A stretch of DNA of 64,000 nucleotides from Streptomyces aurantiacus (GCF_027107535.1 NZ_CP114283.1:8184001-8248000), one strand, 5' to 3'. Shown: positions 26,452 through 35,532, numbered from the stretch's first letter. The notes: generated from the sequence alone by a model not told the origin. Program-made: numbers and translations.

Positions 26452-27307
26452 GCTGAAGTCCCAACGTGGTCAGGGCGTTGGTCCACGCATCCGTGCAGTG
26501 CCGGGGCGATTCGCCCTTGGCCTGCGCTGCGGTGAACAGGCGCGCGGTGTGCGTTTCGGTGAGGCAGCCGCACCGGCCGTGCGTGGACAGCACCGCGAGG
26601 AACGTCCGGTAGACGGTCGCGTGCACCGCACTACGGGCTTCGGTGATGCGCTGCTCCGCCATGGCGATGCCACGGTCCAGATAGGTGGGAGTGCGGTGCG
26701 GACACTCCCCGCCACCGGCCGGCGCGGGCACCGTGACGGACACCGGACGGGTCGGGCCCGGCTCTTTCACGGTCAGCGCGCGCACGGCGTCGGGCAGGGC
26801 CGTCATGGTGCCGGTACCGGGCCCGAGGTAGCGGGCGTAGGCCATGGTCGACTTGATGTCGACGCCGGGCCGTACGGCGTTGGCGGACGGCATGGACCCC
26901 AGGTAGAGCCAGTGCTCACCGCGCGTCGTCGGCATGGTTTGCGTGGCGGGCAGGGTTTCGCGGGCCCATGCGATGGCTTCGGCGTGGTCCAGGTCTACGA
27001 CCGTCAGCCAGGCTCCGCCCGGGTGATAGGCAACCGCGCTCGCCTGCACCCAGGCACGGCGCCACATGCCGGACTGGATGACGTCCGGGTCCGTGGTCGC
27101 GGCGGCCCAGCCGTGGCACGGGTACGGGCAGGTGCAGGGGCCGGGGGTCTTCATGTTCGGCCGGCCACCACACGCGTTGTCGGTGCAGCGGCGGCAGTTG
27201 CCGAACGGCACCTTGCCCACCCGCAGCGGCAATACGGGGATCTGCGAGGCGGCCAGGTCGAGGGCGGTGCGCAGGTGCTCTCGCCGAATGTCGGTCGGTT
27301 GGGTCAT
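26444..27307 (-). CDS. Prim-pol domain replication protein
   Basis: The 287-residue protein carries the bifunctional primase-polymerase signature: VVDLDHAEA (metal-binding Asp-X-Asp), TTRGEHWLYLG (the Ser/Thr-X-X-His-like motif) and GVDIKSTMAYARYLG. Cys-rich segments (CRRCTDNACGG, CTCPYPC) near residue 45 suggest zinc binding. AICEs are known to use RepSA, RepAM or prim-pol type replication proteins, and this is the last kind, working with the adjacent helicase-like protein. Confidence 0.88.
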   Translation of the reverse strand: MTQPTDIRREHLRTALDLAASQIPVLPLRVGKVPFGNCRRCTDNACGGRPNMKTPGPCTCPYPCHGWAAATTDPDVIQSGMWRRAWVQASAVAYHPGGAWLTVVDLDHAEAIAWARETLPATQTMPTTRGEHWLYLGSMPSANAVRPGVDIKSTMAYARYLGPGTGTMTALPDAVRALTVKEPGPTRPVSVTVPAPAGGGECPHRTPTYLDRGIAMAEQRITEARSAVHATVYRTFLAVLSTHGRCGCLTETHTARLFTAAQAKGESPRHCTDAWTNALTTLGLQHV

Positions 27308-27398
27308 GCTGGAGGTCTCCAGTTCCTAGACGTGCTGGATTGGCGGCGGCCCCGGTTCTTGGTCGGATGGGGGCCGCCGTTGTCGTTCGCTGGAGGGG

Positions 27399-29234
27399 TC
27401 AGGCCGCTTGCTGGCCGGGCAGGAGCCTGCCGTCGGCGGTCCGGTGCAGGGCTCCGCTCGCGGTGAGTGCCTTGATCTCGCGGGAGACGGTGCCCTTGTT
27501 CAGCCCGGTCGCATCCGCCACGTCCTTCGCGGTGCGCGCCCCGGACTGAACGGCGGCCAGCACCTTGTCCCGGTTGGATGCCGCCCCGGACGGTGCGGGC
27601 GTGTCCTTGACCAGGTGCAGCGCACGCGGCGACTGTCCGCCGGAGGCCTGGTCGGGGGTCCAGATCGACTTGGGCAGTGCGCGGACGCCTGCGTCGTCGA
27701 GGGTCCAGGTGCGCAGCATGCGCGGGCCGTAGCCCTTGAGGTAGCCGTGGCCTCGGTACTCGCGGCCGTCGGGGATCTGGTGCGGGGCGTAGTGCGCGCA
27801 GTCGTCCAATGCGACCTGTGCCTGTGTCGTGCCGGCCACCCGCAGCGAGAACCGCGTCAGCAGGTTGGGCGCGATCAGCTTGTGCACGCCCGGCGCCCCG
27901 CCGTCGGTGAGCGGGTACTGGGTGGCCCACCACAGAACGACACCGCGCGAGCGACCGAGTGAGGACAGCTCGATCAACCGTTGCAGCCGGTCCTTGTCCT
28001 TGGTGATCAGGGCCAGGATCACCTGTCCCTCGTCGACGACGACGGTGAGCTGTCGGCCGTCCCACACGCTGATCCCGCGCTGTTTCATGTCGACCTTGCG
28101 GCGGTTCATCTCCGCGTGTGCCTCGTCGACGGCGTCGGTGATCTCGTCGCGTTCTACGGCGACGCGGCACGAGTGCTCCCAGATGTTGGCTTCTTCGCCC
28201 TCGATGAGCAGCAGGTCTCCGCGCAGGTGGGCGGTCGCCATGAGGGGGCGGAACGACCAGGACTTGCCGGTGCCGGACGCGCCGGACACCAACAGCCGCT
28301 CGTCGAACGGGATCAGGACCTCATCCCCGGTTTCGGTGTCCAGAGCGAGGCTCATCATGAGCGGGTCGGACGGGATGCGGTCCGGGGTCCACAGCGAGGA
28401 AACGCCCGCGGCTGCCGAACGAGTAGCCAGGGTTACGACGGCCCACCCGCCGCGCGAGGCAGAGGTGATCCGGATGCGCAGCGCGGTGCGGGCCCCGAGC
28501 AGTGCACGGACCGAATCGGCCTTGTCCGCGAGCGTCTTGACCGTCCACGTCCCATCCAACCGGATCTCGCACCGGATGCCGCCCGGCTCCATCGCCGGAG
28601 GCGTCGTCACCGTGCCCGACAAGCCACGGTCGGGAGCGTGCTCCACCCAGTACGAGGGGTCGAGCCGCTCCATGAGCTGACGCTCTTCCAGCGACACCGA
28701 CTCATCCACCACCACCCGCAGCTTGCGCCGCCCGAGCGCGAGACCGGCCACGTTCGCCCCGATCAGCGCGGCCGAGGTGGCGGCCGGCCACAGCGTCAGA
28801 TGCGAGGCGGACATGACCACGGACGTGACGACCGTGGGCACGGCGTGCAGCGCATGCGCCTGAATCGCGCGGGCCTTGAGCGTGCTCGGGTAGTTCACCC
28901 GCGCGGCCTTGAGCTTGGCGCGGGTGTCGCGCTCGTGCCGCGCGGCTGCCTTGCTCGCCACCCGTGCGGCACGGCGGCCGGCCGCGAACGGATTGTTCGA
29001 CGCGGCGCGCGCGGTGAGCTTCTGCGACTTGGCCGTGGACAGCGTGGACCGCGCGGCGTTGTGCTCCTTCTGAGCACCCATGAGCGCCTTCAAGTGCTCC
29101 GGGGTGCGCAGCTTGTTTCGCCGGTCCGCCTCAAGATCCCAGCGGACTGCGAACGGCACGCACACGGGGGTGAGCGAATCCAGCGCGCTGTTGGTGGTGT
29201 TGGCGGTGGTCGACCATGCTTGCTTCCAGTCCAC
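27399..29234 (-). CDS. traB: FtsK/SpoIIIE-type conjugal transfer ATPase (TraB-like)
   Basis: The 611-residue protein moves double-stranded DNA between mycelia, the single-protein conjugation system of actinomycetes. It has a coiled, basic N-terminus, two hydrophobic helices at about 128-168, a RecA-like motor with Walker A GASGTGKSW and Walker B LTVVVDEGQV, and a C-terminal winged helix (AKDVADATGLNKGTVSREI) that should recognise the transfer locus. GTG start with AGGAGG 9 bases upstream. Confidence 0.92.
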   Translation of the reverse strand: MDWKQAWSTTANTTNSALDSLTPVCVPFAVRWDLEADRRNKLRTPEHLKALMGAQKEHNAARSTLSTAKSQKLTARAASNNPFAAGRRAARVASKAAARHERDTRAKLKAARVNYPSTLKARAIQAHALHAVPTVVTSVVMSASHLTLWPAATSAALIGANVAGLALGRRKLRVVVDESVSLEERQLMERLDPSYWVEHAPDRGLSGTVTTPPAMEPGGIRCEIRLDGTWTVKTLADKADSVRALLGARTALRIRITSASRGGWAVVTLATRSAAAGVSSLWTPDRIPSDPLMMSLALDTETGDEVLIPFDERLLVSGASGTGKSWSFRPLMATAHLRGDLLLIEGEEANIWEHSCRVAVERDEITDAVDEAHAEMNRRKVDMKQRGISVWDGRQLTVVVDEGQVILALITKDKDRLQRLIELSSLGRSRGVVLWWATQYPLTDGGAPGVHKLIAPNLLTRFSLRVAGTTQAQVALDDCAHYAPHQIPDGREYRGHGYLKGYGPRMLRTWTLDDAGVRALPKSIWTPDQASGGQSPRALHLVKDTPAPSGAASNRDKVLAAVQSGARTAKDVADATGLNKGTVSREIKALTASGALHRTADGRLLPGQQAA

Positions 29235-29606
29235 GAAAGGGTCCTCCTAGACCGTGGATGAGGGCCGGTGCGCCGTCGCATGGCGTCACCGGCCCGCCCG
29301 AGTTGCAGGGAGCAGCGCTGTCGGTTGCGCCGACAGCACCGGTTGAACCCCCGCAACCACATCTGACCTGCGAAGTTGCAGAGTTGAGCAGTGGGGAGGG
29401 GTGGGGGCCCTACGCGCCCGCGCGCGTAGGGCGGCGGAAAATCGGGCCGTGCAACCCCCTCACGGGACCCTGAACGGCCGTTCACGGACCGGGGTATCTC
29501 GACCCACACGGAAGGGGGTCCGGGCGCTCTCCGGGCCGCCTACGGCTCCCGGCTCTTCCCGGGGGCGAGCGGGGCCGTAGACGGCTCGTGCCGGGCGCCG
29601 TCCCGT
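29235..29606. other. Intergenic region before traB with a strong hairpin
   Basis: There is no convincing gene in these 370 bases. A perfect hairpin (CCCTACGCGC / GCGCGTAGGG, 29408-29431) and several GTTGCA/TGCAAC words lie here, followed by CCGGG-rich copies towards 29570. The position upstream of traB and beside the spread gene would suit the transfer locus or a terminator. Confidence 0.45.
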
Positions 29607-29915
29607 TCAGTGTTTGGGGCGGGCGAGGCGCAGCGTGATGCCGCCGATGCCGATGGGTCCGGCGGTTTGGGCGATGACCGTGACCGTGTGCGCGGCGGCG
29701 TCGAGCAGCGCGCACAGGGCGGCCACCAGTCCCCAGCACCCCACGGCGGCGGCACCGGCGATGACGAGGGGGAACAGGTAGTGGCGCAGCGGTCGGCCGG
29801 TGTGGTCGGTGGTGTGGACGACGATGACGACCGGTTGACCGGTGGCTTCGGCGCGGCGGTAGGCGTCGGCGGGAATGTGCGGGGCGATGATCCCCGGCGG
29901 GTCACGATGTGCCAT
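29607..29915 (-). CDS. Small membrane protein, probable plasmid-spread (Spd) type
   Basis: The 102-residue protein has a hydrophobic segment LFPLVIAGAAAVGCWGLVAALCALLDAA and a second weaker one near the C-terminus. GAGGGAGAG precedes the ATG. Location between the transfer ATPase and the SpdB2-like gene matches spd genes that help plasmid DNA cross septa. There is no specific family signature, so this is assigned by context. Confidence 0.65.
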   Translation of the reverse strand: MAHRDPPGIIAPHIPADAYRRAEATGQPVVIVVHTTDHTGRPLRHYLFPLVIAGAAAVGCWGLVAALCALLDAAAHTVTVIAQTAGPIGIGGITLRLARPKH

Positions 29916-29990
29916 CAGGGCTCTCCCTCACGATCAGTTGGAGTCGGCACCGGTACACAGGCAAAGAGCCACTGGCCGGTGCGGTGGTCA

Positions 29991-31001
29991 TCAGCGGCCC
30001 GTACCGGCGAGATCAACCGGCACGCCGTTGACGGGCCCGCGCAGTTCGGCATACCGGGTCGAGACCCAGCCCACCGACCAGCCGCATAGCTCCGCTGCGG
30101 TCCGCACCGACATGCCCTCCGCACGGGCGGCGGCCACGATGGCGCGCGCGTCGTCCTCGGGGAGCTTGTCCGTGACGGGGCCGGCGGACAGCAGAGCGGC
30201 GCGTTCACGCGCGGCCTGCTCCTCCCGCTCGGCCTGTTCACGGCTCTCGCGCTCGGCACGCTCCCGCTGCTCGCGTTCCGCGTGCTCGGCGGCCACTCGT
30301 TCACGGCGTTCACGGTCCCGCTCACGCTGTTCACGCTCACGGTCCACGCGTTCACGCTGCTCGCGCTCGGCCCGTTCCCGAGCCTGCTCACTCTCGCGTT
30401 CCTCGCGCCGGACGGCGGCCTCCCGCTCGGCCTGTTCACGGACCATGCGGGCTTCGTGCTCACGCTGTTCACGCGCCAGCGCCGCCGCATGCTCGCGTTC
30501 CTCGCGGGCCCGCCGGGTAGCCTCATCCCGCCGCTCGATGGCGGCGCGTTCGCGGGCTTCCCGCTCGGCTTGCTGCTTGGCTTCCAGTACCAGAACGGCG
30601 GCAGTGATGGCCCGCCGGTAGGCGAGTCCGGTCTCCGCCGTGACGATCAGCAGGAGCGGCGCGACCGCATGCACAGCCACGCCCACCAGGTCGTTCTTGA
30701 GCGCGGAGTCGGCGACGTTGAGGGCGAGGGTCATGCAGCCGGTCATCCACCGCAGGGCGATGGGCCACCGTCCGCCGTTGCCCCCGAGCCGGGCGAGCAC
30801 CGCGTCCAGCCGGACCACGATGACCACGGCGGCATCCACCACGAGGGGAAGGATGGGTGCGGTCCAGTCCCACTTGTCGGGGGTGTGCTCGGCCGCGAGC
30901 GGGGTGACGGTGAGGATCGAGTAGAGCATGGCGCCCGCCACGATCAGCCACGTGCCGACCGACAGCGCGCGCTCCGCTGAACGGATCTGAACGCCGTTCA
31001 T
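29991..31001 (-). CDS. DUF2637 / SpdB2-like protein with long charged coiled coil
   Basis: The 336-residue protein has four hydrophobic helices (about 10-145: GTWLIVAGAMLYSILTV, ILPLVVDAAVVIVV, TGCMTLALNV, AVAPLLLIVTAE). A coiled coil of about 120 residues follows, built almost only of Arg, Glu and Ala (REREQRERDRERRERV). The C-terminal helix-turn-helix is MSVRTAAELCGWSVGWVSTRY. DUF2637 proteins accompany transfer genes in AICEs and are linked to intramycelial spread. The HTH suggests DNA tethering to the membrane. Confidence 0.87.
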   Translation of the reverse strand: MNGVQIRSAERALSVGTWLIVAGAMLYSILTVTPLAAEHTPDKWDWTAPILPLVVDAAVVIVVRLDAVLARLGGNGGRWPIALRWMTGCMTLALNVADSALKNDLVGVAVHAVAPLLLIVTAETGLAYRRAITAAVLVLEAKQQAEREARERAAIERRDEATRRAREEREHAAALAREQREHEARMVREQAEREAAVRREERESEQARERAEREQRERVDREREQRERDRERRERVAAEHAEREQRERAERESREQAEREEQAARERAALLSAGPVTDKLPEDDARAIVAAARAEGMSVRTAAELCGWSVGWVSTRYAELRGPVNGVPVDLAGTGR

Positions 31002-31294
31002 ACGCCCACCCCCGAGCGTGAACGCACCCGGATCGCGGCGATCAGGACGACCGGGGAGGCGGGGTTGTCGGGGGTCTCGCGGTCCTCGGTCCACGTCCAT
31101 TCAGCGCCTGGTACCGGCTCGAAGCCGAGCACGCTGAGCGCGTCCGTACGGTCCGTGAACGTCGGGACCGTGTGCCCGAACCGGTGCTCCGGCCACCTCT
31201 CGCAGGTGTTCAGCAGCACCACGTACAGACGCCAGAAGCCCTCACGGGCGGACATCTGCGCGGTGAACTCCCGCGCCGTCTTCTGTCCGTTCAC
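30998..31294 (-). CDS. Small element protein (DUF6303-like)
   Basis: The 98-residue protein begins MNGQKTAREFTAQMSAREGFWRLYVVLLNTCERWPEHRF and contains an aromatic-rich core (GAEWTWTEDRE). It overlaps both neighbours by 4 bases and is part of the transfer operon. Similar small proteins occur in many Streptomyces AICEs without known function. Confidence 0.72.
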   Translation of the reverse strand: MNGQKTAREFTAQMSAREGFWRLYVVLLNTCERWPEHRFGHTVPTFTDRTDALSVLGFEPVPGAEWTWTEDRETPDNPASPVVLIAAIRVRSRSGVGV

Positions 31295-31557
31295 GCCGTG
31301 CCGCCCCGGTGCGTGTCCGCAGCCTGGTTGGCCAGCTCGCGGCGGGCGGCCAGAACCCGGCGGTGGGCCCGCCGGATGCGGCGGGTGTCCAGCTCGTTCG
31401 GGGCGTGGTTCAGGGCGATGATCTGCGCGTCCAGCAGCTCGACGCCGGCCAGGATGACCGGCATCTCCCGCTCAATCGCGTCCAGCTCCGCAGCCGTCGG
31501 CTCGCGGTCGAAAAAGTCGGCGGTAACAACCGCCTGAACAGCACCGATGTGCTTCAT
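31291..31557 (-). CDS. Small element protein (DUF6284-like), first gene of the transfer operon
   Basis: The 88-residue, helix-rich protein (PTAAELDAIEREMPVILAGVELLDAQIIALN, then RRIRRAHRRVLAARRELA) is typical of short proteins found upstream of spd genes. The GTG of the next gene overlaps its stop by 4 bases. Function unknown. Confidence 0.72.
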   Translation of the reverse strand: MKHIGAVQAVVTADFFDREPTAAELDAIEREMPVILAGVELLDAQIIALNHAPNELDTRRIRRAHRRVLAARRELANQAADTHRGGTA

Positions 31558-31593
31558 GGGTCGTAGTTCCCTTCACAGAGGAACGGCCCGAAC

Positions 31594-31623
31594 GCGGTCC
31601 CCGGGTTGCCCCCCGGGGACCGC
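31594..31623. other. Hairpin in the leader of the transfer operon
   Basis: Arms GCGGTCCCCGGG and CCCGGGGACCGC (12 bp) around a 6-base loop lie 37 bases before the first gene of the minus-strand operon. It could be an attenuator or processing site. A second perfect hairpin (CGCTGCTCGT / ACGAGCAGCG) follows at 31658-31682. Confidence 0.5.
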
Positions 31624-31933
31624 TCGCCGTTGAAGTCGGATGTCCGGCTCCCCTCAGCGCTGCTCGTACGAGACGAGCAGCGGAGGCAACCGGCCGCAGC
31701 GAACTGCGGTGGATGAGTGGTCTCTTTCGGGGACACGACTGCCGGATCAAGGAACAGCTCGCTAGGGCCCCGTTGCAGGCAGCGACCTGACCTTTCGGTC
31801 TGCCATCCGGACTGCCAAGGGATCGCCCGCCGTGAGACAGACGACTGTCCGGTGCCCTCCCCCCGTCCAATGCGGGGCTCCTGGTCATGCGTTGTTGCAG
31901 GTCAAGCAGCCAAAACAGCCACTCCCCGAACTG

Positions 31934-32030
31934 CCTAGGGGGGGTTACCGCTTCGCTTGCTAGGTACCGTAGGCAAACCCAAGGCTGCGCGCAACCCCCT
32001 CTCGCGATACAGTTCGTTAGCCCCCCTAGG
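31934..32030. promoter_or_regulatory. Widely spaced inverted repeat in the divergent promoter region
   Basis: CCTAGGGGGG (31934-31943) and CCCCCCTAGG (32021-32030) form a 10-base inverted repeat with 77 bases between. Near the middle is an imperfect palindrome around GGTACC. The pair frames the divergent promoter region between the transfer operon and the HTH gene, so it is a candidate operator for that regulator. The remaining part of the 490-base gap shows no gene. Confidence 0.5.
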
Positions 32031-32046
32031 CGATGATTGGAGAGTC

Positions 32047-32892
32047 GTGCACGACGACATGGAGCAGGTGCCTGGGATCGCGGACCCAGTCGACCGAGCC
32101 AAAGCCGCAATCGACCTGATGGCGAGGTATCAGGGCTGGGTGCTGGAGCTGTCCCGCATCCGGCGCGAGGCCATCGAGGAGGCGCAGGCGTCCGGTTTGA
32201 CTCAGGCTGAGATCGCCAAGCGGCTCGGGGTCAGTCGAGGCCGAGTAGGGCAGCTAGCGTCCGCCGGCCCGCCGCCAGAGCGGGCGTTCTTCGGTACGGA
32301 CCTGGTGACGGTGTCGCTCGGCGGCAAACCGGAAGCAGACAAGACCCCCGAACAAAACCCCAGCGACGTCGTCGCGAGGGAAGATCTCGACAACTTTGAG
32401 CACCTGCGCAAGCTGCTGAGCGGCATGAAGCTTGAGGCTCAGTACGAGGTGATCCCCTCGACAGGCATCGTCAACCTGAACCGCGAAAACCACGTGGTCG
32501 TCTGCGGCCCACGGCTGTCGCCCATCGTGGCTCAGGTTCTGGAGGGCGATAACAACCTGCGGTTTGAGAAGGACCGAGCCTGGCACTTGGTGGACCAAAA
32601 AGCCGGGAAGGCGTACCGGTCACCGATGGATGAGAACGGCTCAGCGGGTGACTTCGGCTACCTCGGGCGACTCCCTCGCCTGGACGGCCGAGGGACGTTC
32701 CTCTACATCGCTGGAATCCACGCCATAGGCGCCAACGGAGTCGTTCACTTCCTGGAGAACAACCTTGCCGAGCTTTACCGAGAGGTCCGCACTCGACGCT
32801 TCTCAACACTCATTTCGTGCCGCTACGACCCCGAGACACTCGACGTGCTGGAGAGTCGACGTGTCACTCCGCTGTACCGACATGAGGGCTGA
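32047..32892 (+). CDS. HTH regulator with unknown C-terminal domain
   Basis: The 281-residue protein has an N-terminal helix-turn-helix (SGLTQAEIAKRLGVSRGRVGQLAS, about residues 50-75) and a 180-residue domain of mixed strand character (NRENHVVVCGPRLSPIVAQVL, WHLVDQKAGKAYRSP, TFLYIAGIHAIGANGVVHFLENN). That domain looks like a sensor or TIR-unlike Rossmann fold I cannot name. The GTG start with GGAGAG close upstream was chosen. A later ATG at 32059 is possible. Two bases separate it from the phosphatase gene, so the two work together. Confidence 0.75.
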   Translation: MHDDMEQVPGIADPVDRAKAAIDLMARYQGWVLELSRIRREAIEEAQASGLTQAEIAKRLGVSRGRVGQLASAGPPPERAFFGTDLVTVSLGGKPEADKTPEQNPSDVVAREDLDNFEHLRKLLSGMKLEAQYEVIPSTGIVNLNRENHVVVCGPRLSPIVAQVLEGDNNLRFEKDRAWHLVDQKAGKAYRSPMDENGSAGDFGYLGRLPRLDGRGTFLYIAGIHAIGANGVVHFLENNLAELYREVRTRRFSTLISCRYDPETLDVLESRRVTPLYRHEG

Positions 32893-32894
32893 AC

Positions 32895-33701
32895 ATGCGC
32901 GTCTCCATTGATACGCGCCCTGGGGGAACCAACCCGAACGAAGACTGGGTGGCCGGCACGTCCACGCTCGCGGTCGTGCTCGACGGGCTCAGCACTGCAG
33001 GCCTGACCACGGGGTGCCGCCATGGCGTCCCGTGGTATGTCGCCCACCTCGGAAGTCAGCTCATAGCTGCTCTGACAGACCCAAACCGACCACTCGTAAA
33101 TGGCTTGGCGGACGCCCTCGAACGCGTGGCAAAGATGCACCCCGAGTGCGATCTCAACAACCCGGGAACGCCATCAGCCACAGTCGCGATCCTGCGCCAT
33201 AGACACGACGCCCTTGACCACCTGGTTCTCGCAGACTCACCCATCATCTTCAACAGCCCCCGTGGCTACTCAGTGATCACCGATCTCCGCGTTGACGATG
33301 TCCTTCCCGAGATGAAAGCCGAAGTCGAGAGGCACGAGACCCACACCGAAGGACACAGAGAGGCTCTTCGACGCTTCGTGCTTGCTCAACGACAGGTGCG
33401 CAATACGCCGGACGGGTATTGGGTCGCTGCAGCCAGGCCTGACGCGGCTGAGCACTCACTGACCGGCGCAACTCCCCTTCGAGAGGTGCACGCCGCCGCC
33501 GTCATGTCCGACGGCGCATCGCGGCTCGTGACCGAGTACGAGATGGCGACGTGGCCCGAAGTGTTCGCGACGCTCCGGACGGGGGGGCCGCGCGAGCTGA
33601 TTGACACCGTGCGCAAGGTGGAGGCCACGGATCCCACAGGGCGGCGGTGGCCTCGGTACAAGTCGGGGGACGACGCCGCCGTTGCCTTCTGTCAATGGTG
33701 A
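32895..33701 (+). CDS. PP2C-like (PPM family) phosphatase-domain protein
   Basis: The 268-residue protein keeps the metal-site pattern of PPM phosphatases: NEDW near the start, VVLDGLS (Asp-Gly motif), VMSDGASR and a C-terminal GDDAAVAF. The middle is shorter than in housekeeping PP2C proteins. It probably dephosphorylates Ser/Thr or acts as an adaptor for the HTH protein encoded just upstream. Its kinase partner is not in the element. Confidence 0.78.
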   Translation: MRVSIDTRPGGTNPNEDWVAGTSTLAVVLDGLSTAGLTTGCRHGVPWYVAHLGSQLIAALTDPNRPLVNGLADALERVAKMHPECDLNNPGTPSATVAILRHRHDALDHLVLADSPIIFNSPRGYSVITDLRVDDVLPEMKAEVERHETHTEGHREALRRFVLAQRQVRNTPDGYWVAAARPDAAEHSLTGATPLREVHAAAVMSDGASRLVTEYEMATWPEVFATLRTGGPRELIDTVRKVEATDPTGRRWPRYKSGDDAAVAFCQW

Positions 33702-33742
33702 CCACCGCTAGCCAGTGTTTCCCCCTGACCAGTGCAAAAGAA

Positions 33743-33775
33743 ACGGGCGCAGCCTCGCAGTCAGGCCGCGCCCGT
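33743..33775 (+). terminator. Hairpin terminator after the phosphatase gene
   Basis: Outer arms ACGGGCGC and GCGCCCGT enclose inner GCCT/AGGC. CTCATTT follows. It closes the two-gene operon before the convergent fic gene. Confidence 0.7.
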
Positions 33776-33936
33776 CTCATTTACCGCCGCACGCAGCCGA
33801 CAGAGCCGTTCGCCGCGTGCCTGTCGACTCAGCGCCCGTACTGGAATGAACGACGCTGAGCACGTCTAGATCATGCCCTGACCAGTATGAACAGTCCCTA
33901 AGCGAGCACTACAGGCGTAGCGTGAATCGCGATTCT

Positions 33937-35292
33937 TTACTCGGTTTCAGTTTCCTCATTCATCCCACGCAGACGCTGCGCCAGATCTTCCACCGGCCTC
34001 CAGCTAAACGAACGACCACTCTTCCCTTTTGCGAAAAGCCCGTAATTCTCCAACCCAATTAGATCTTGCCTCGCCGTTTCATACACAACGTTATGACTCG
34101 CCATATGCGACTGCGCAGTGACCGATGCACCCGGGTTCTTCATCGCATGATTGAGCAAGGCAATTTGCCGGTGATTGAAAAGCTTCTGCGCTCCAGAGAT
34201 AGTCTGCTGCAGCTCGCGAACCTCCTCCGCCTTTTTGCTCAAATATTCGTGCAACTGAGCAATGGACCGCTGCAGAACCCCCAATTGGTACAAGTGGAAG
34301 TAGGTGAGATCATTCTCATCATCTTCAGAATGCAAGTAACTATGCGCATACTTGGAAGGGGCATTCTTCAGAATCGGAGAGATGGCGACATACTCGGTGA
34401 GCCAGTAGCCCTGATTCAACATTGACCAGTAGAACAGAGCCCGAGCCGTTCGGCCATTCCCGTCCTCAAACGGATGGTCGTATCCGATCATAAAATGGAC
34501 CGTGATGGCCCGTAGGACGGGTGGAATATACGCATCATCCAATTCGCCATTTGCGAAGTCACATAGCTTTTGCACGCGCGCAGAAAGAGTCTCTGCCGCA
34601 GGGGGTGTATGCAGCAGGAGATCACCGTTCCAAACACTTACACGATCTTCGTCCGGCAACTGGAACCGACCGGACGCACTTGGATTGTCCAGCGTGCCAT
34701 CGGTAACGACTCGATGAATCTCGCAGATCATTTCCGGAGTCAAGCGCTCATTTCGCAAATCCCCAATCATTCGCATTGCTTGGTAATTATTGTAGATCAT
34801 TCGCTCGTCGCGGTCGCGCGGCTGACGCTGAGTTCGAATCATCTCTTTTGCCACTGCCCGGCTAGTGGATGCGCCTTCTAGCTGGCTAGAGTTAATTGCC
34901 TCCTCAATCAAGGAGTTAATCAAGTAGCGGTCGCGAGTTGCAGGGTTAGTGACCTGCTCGCTGATCGTGATTTTCCCGCTGGCGTCACGGCTAACTTCTT
35001 CCAGCGACTTCAAAATGACATCCGGGAGTGCGAAAACGAACGGCTTCCCATCGATGTCAAGCAATGGAAGTCTCCGCTGCACTCTGCGACGGGCAAGCTT
35101 AATTCCCGCCCACCACTCCTCGTGCGTGAGATCTTCGGGAGGGTTCTTGTACCGGAGCTTATCCCAGGGTAGATATGGATCAGTTGGCCCGGCACCCGGA
35201 GCGGTAAGAATCCTTGTAATCTTCTCCGGCTCCGATTCCACGATGAGCTTCATGGTCTCGTCCGGTGGTGGCGGCGGCATTGGCCGTCTCAT
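33937..35292 (-). CDS. Fic-domain AMP-transferase-like protein with N-terminal inhibitory motif
   Basis: The 451-residue protein has the full catalytic Fic motif HPFEDGNGRTAR and, about 120 residues earlier, SSQLEG, which fits the inhibitory Ser/Thr-X3-Glu-Gly/Asn helix of class II Fic proteins. A C-terminal winged helix (QIALLNHAMKNPGASVTAQ ... YETARQDLIGLENYG) follows. Class II Fic proteins AMPylate targets and need no separate antitoxin. ATG with GGAGAC 6 bases upstream was chosen. Its codons are clearly richer in A and T than the surrounding genes, a sign of recent transfer. Confidence 0.9.
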   Translation of the reverse strand: MRRPMPPPPPDETMKLIVESEPEKITRILTAPGAGPTDPYLPWDKLRYKNPPEDLTHEEWWAGIKLARRRVQRRLPLLDIDGKPFVFALPDVILKSLEEVSRDASGKITISEQVTNPATRDRYLINSLIEEAINSSQLEGASTSRAVAKEMIRTQRQPRDRDERMIYNNYQAMRMIGDLRNERLTPEMICEIHRVVTDGTLDNPSASGRFQLPDEDRVSVWNGDLLLHTPPAAETLSARVQKLCDFANGELDDAYIPPVLRAITVHFMIGYDHPFEDGNGRTARALFYWSMLNQGYWLTEYVAISPILKNAPSKYAHSYLHSEDDENDLTYFHLYQLGVLQRSIAQLHEYLSKKAEEVRELQQTISGAQKLFNHRQIALLNHAMKNPGASVTAQSHMASHNVVYETARQDLIGLENYGLFAKGKSGRSFSWRPVEDLAQRLRGMNEETETE

Positions 35293-35419
35293 GTACACGT
35301 CTCCAATCGCAAGGGCAGGCTCGATCGTCGCGCAGGCGCTGCCTAGGCGCGCGGTGCAGAGACGTCGGCACGTCCTGCCACCATCGCGGGCTCAGGCGCT
35401 CCTTGAAGCTGTCGTTGCA

Positions 35420-35532
35420 AACTACTAGCGAGCTACTATTTTGCACCAGAGTAGTAGAATCACGCATCTGGGCAGCTCAGAGCACTGCGATGCAGCGCCA
35501 GACACCCCCACAGCCACCCCCCGACTGAACCG
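35420..35532. repeat. Direct repeat copy 1 (divergent)
   Basis: It shares ACTACTAGCGAGCTACTATT at its start and CAGCTCAGAGCACTGCGAT followed by the 40-base CCCCCACAGCC-rich tail with the other two copies. Its middle differs and is about 3 bases shorter. It lies about 125 bases before the fic start. Confidence 0.85.
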
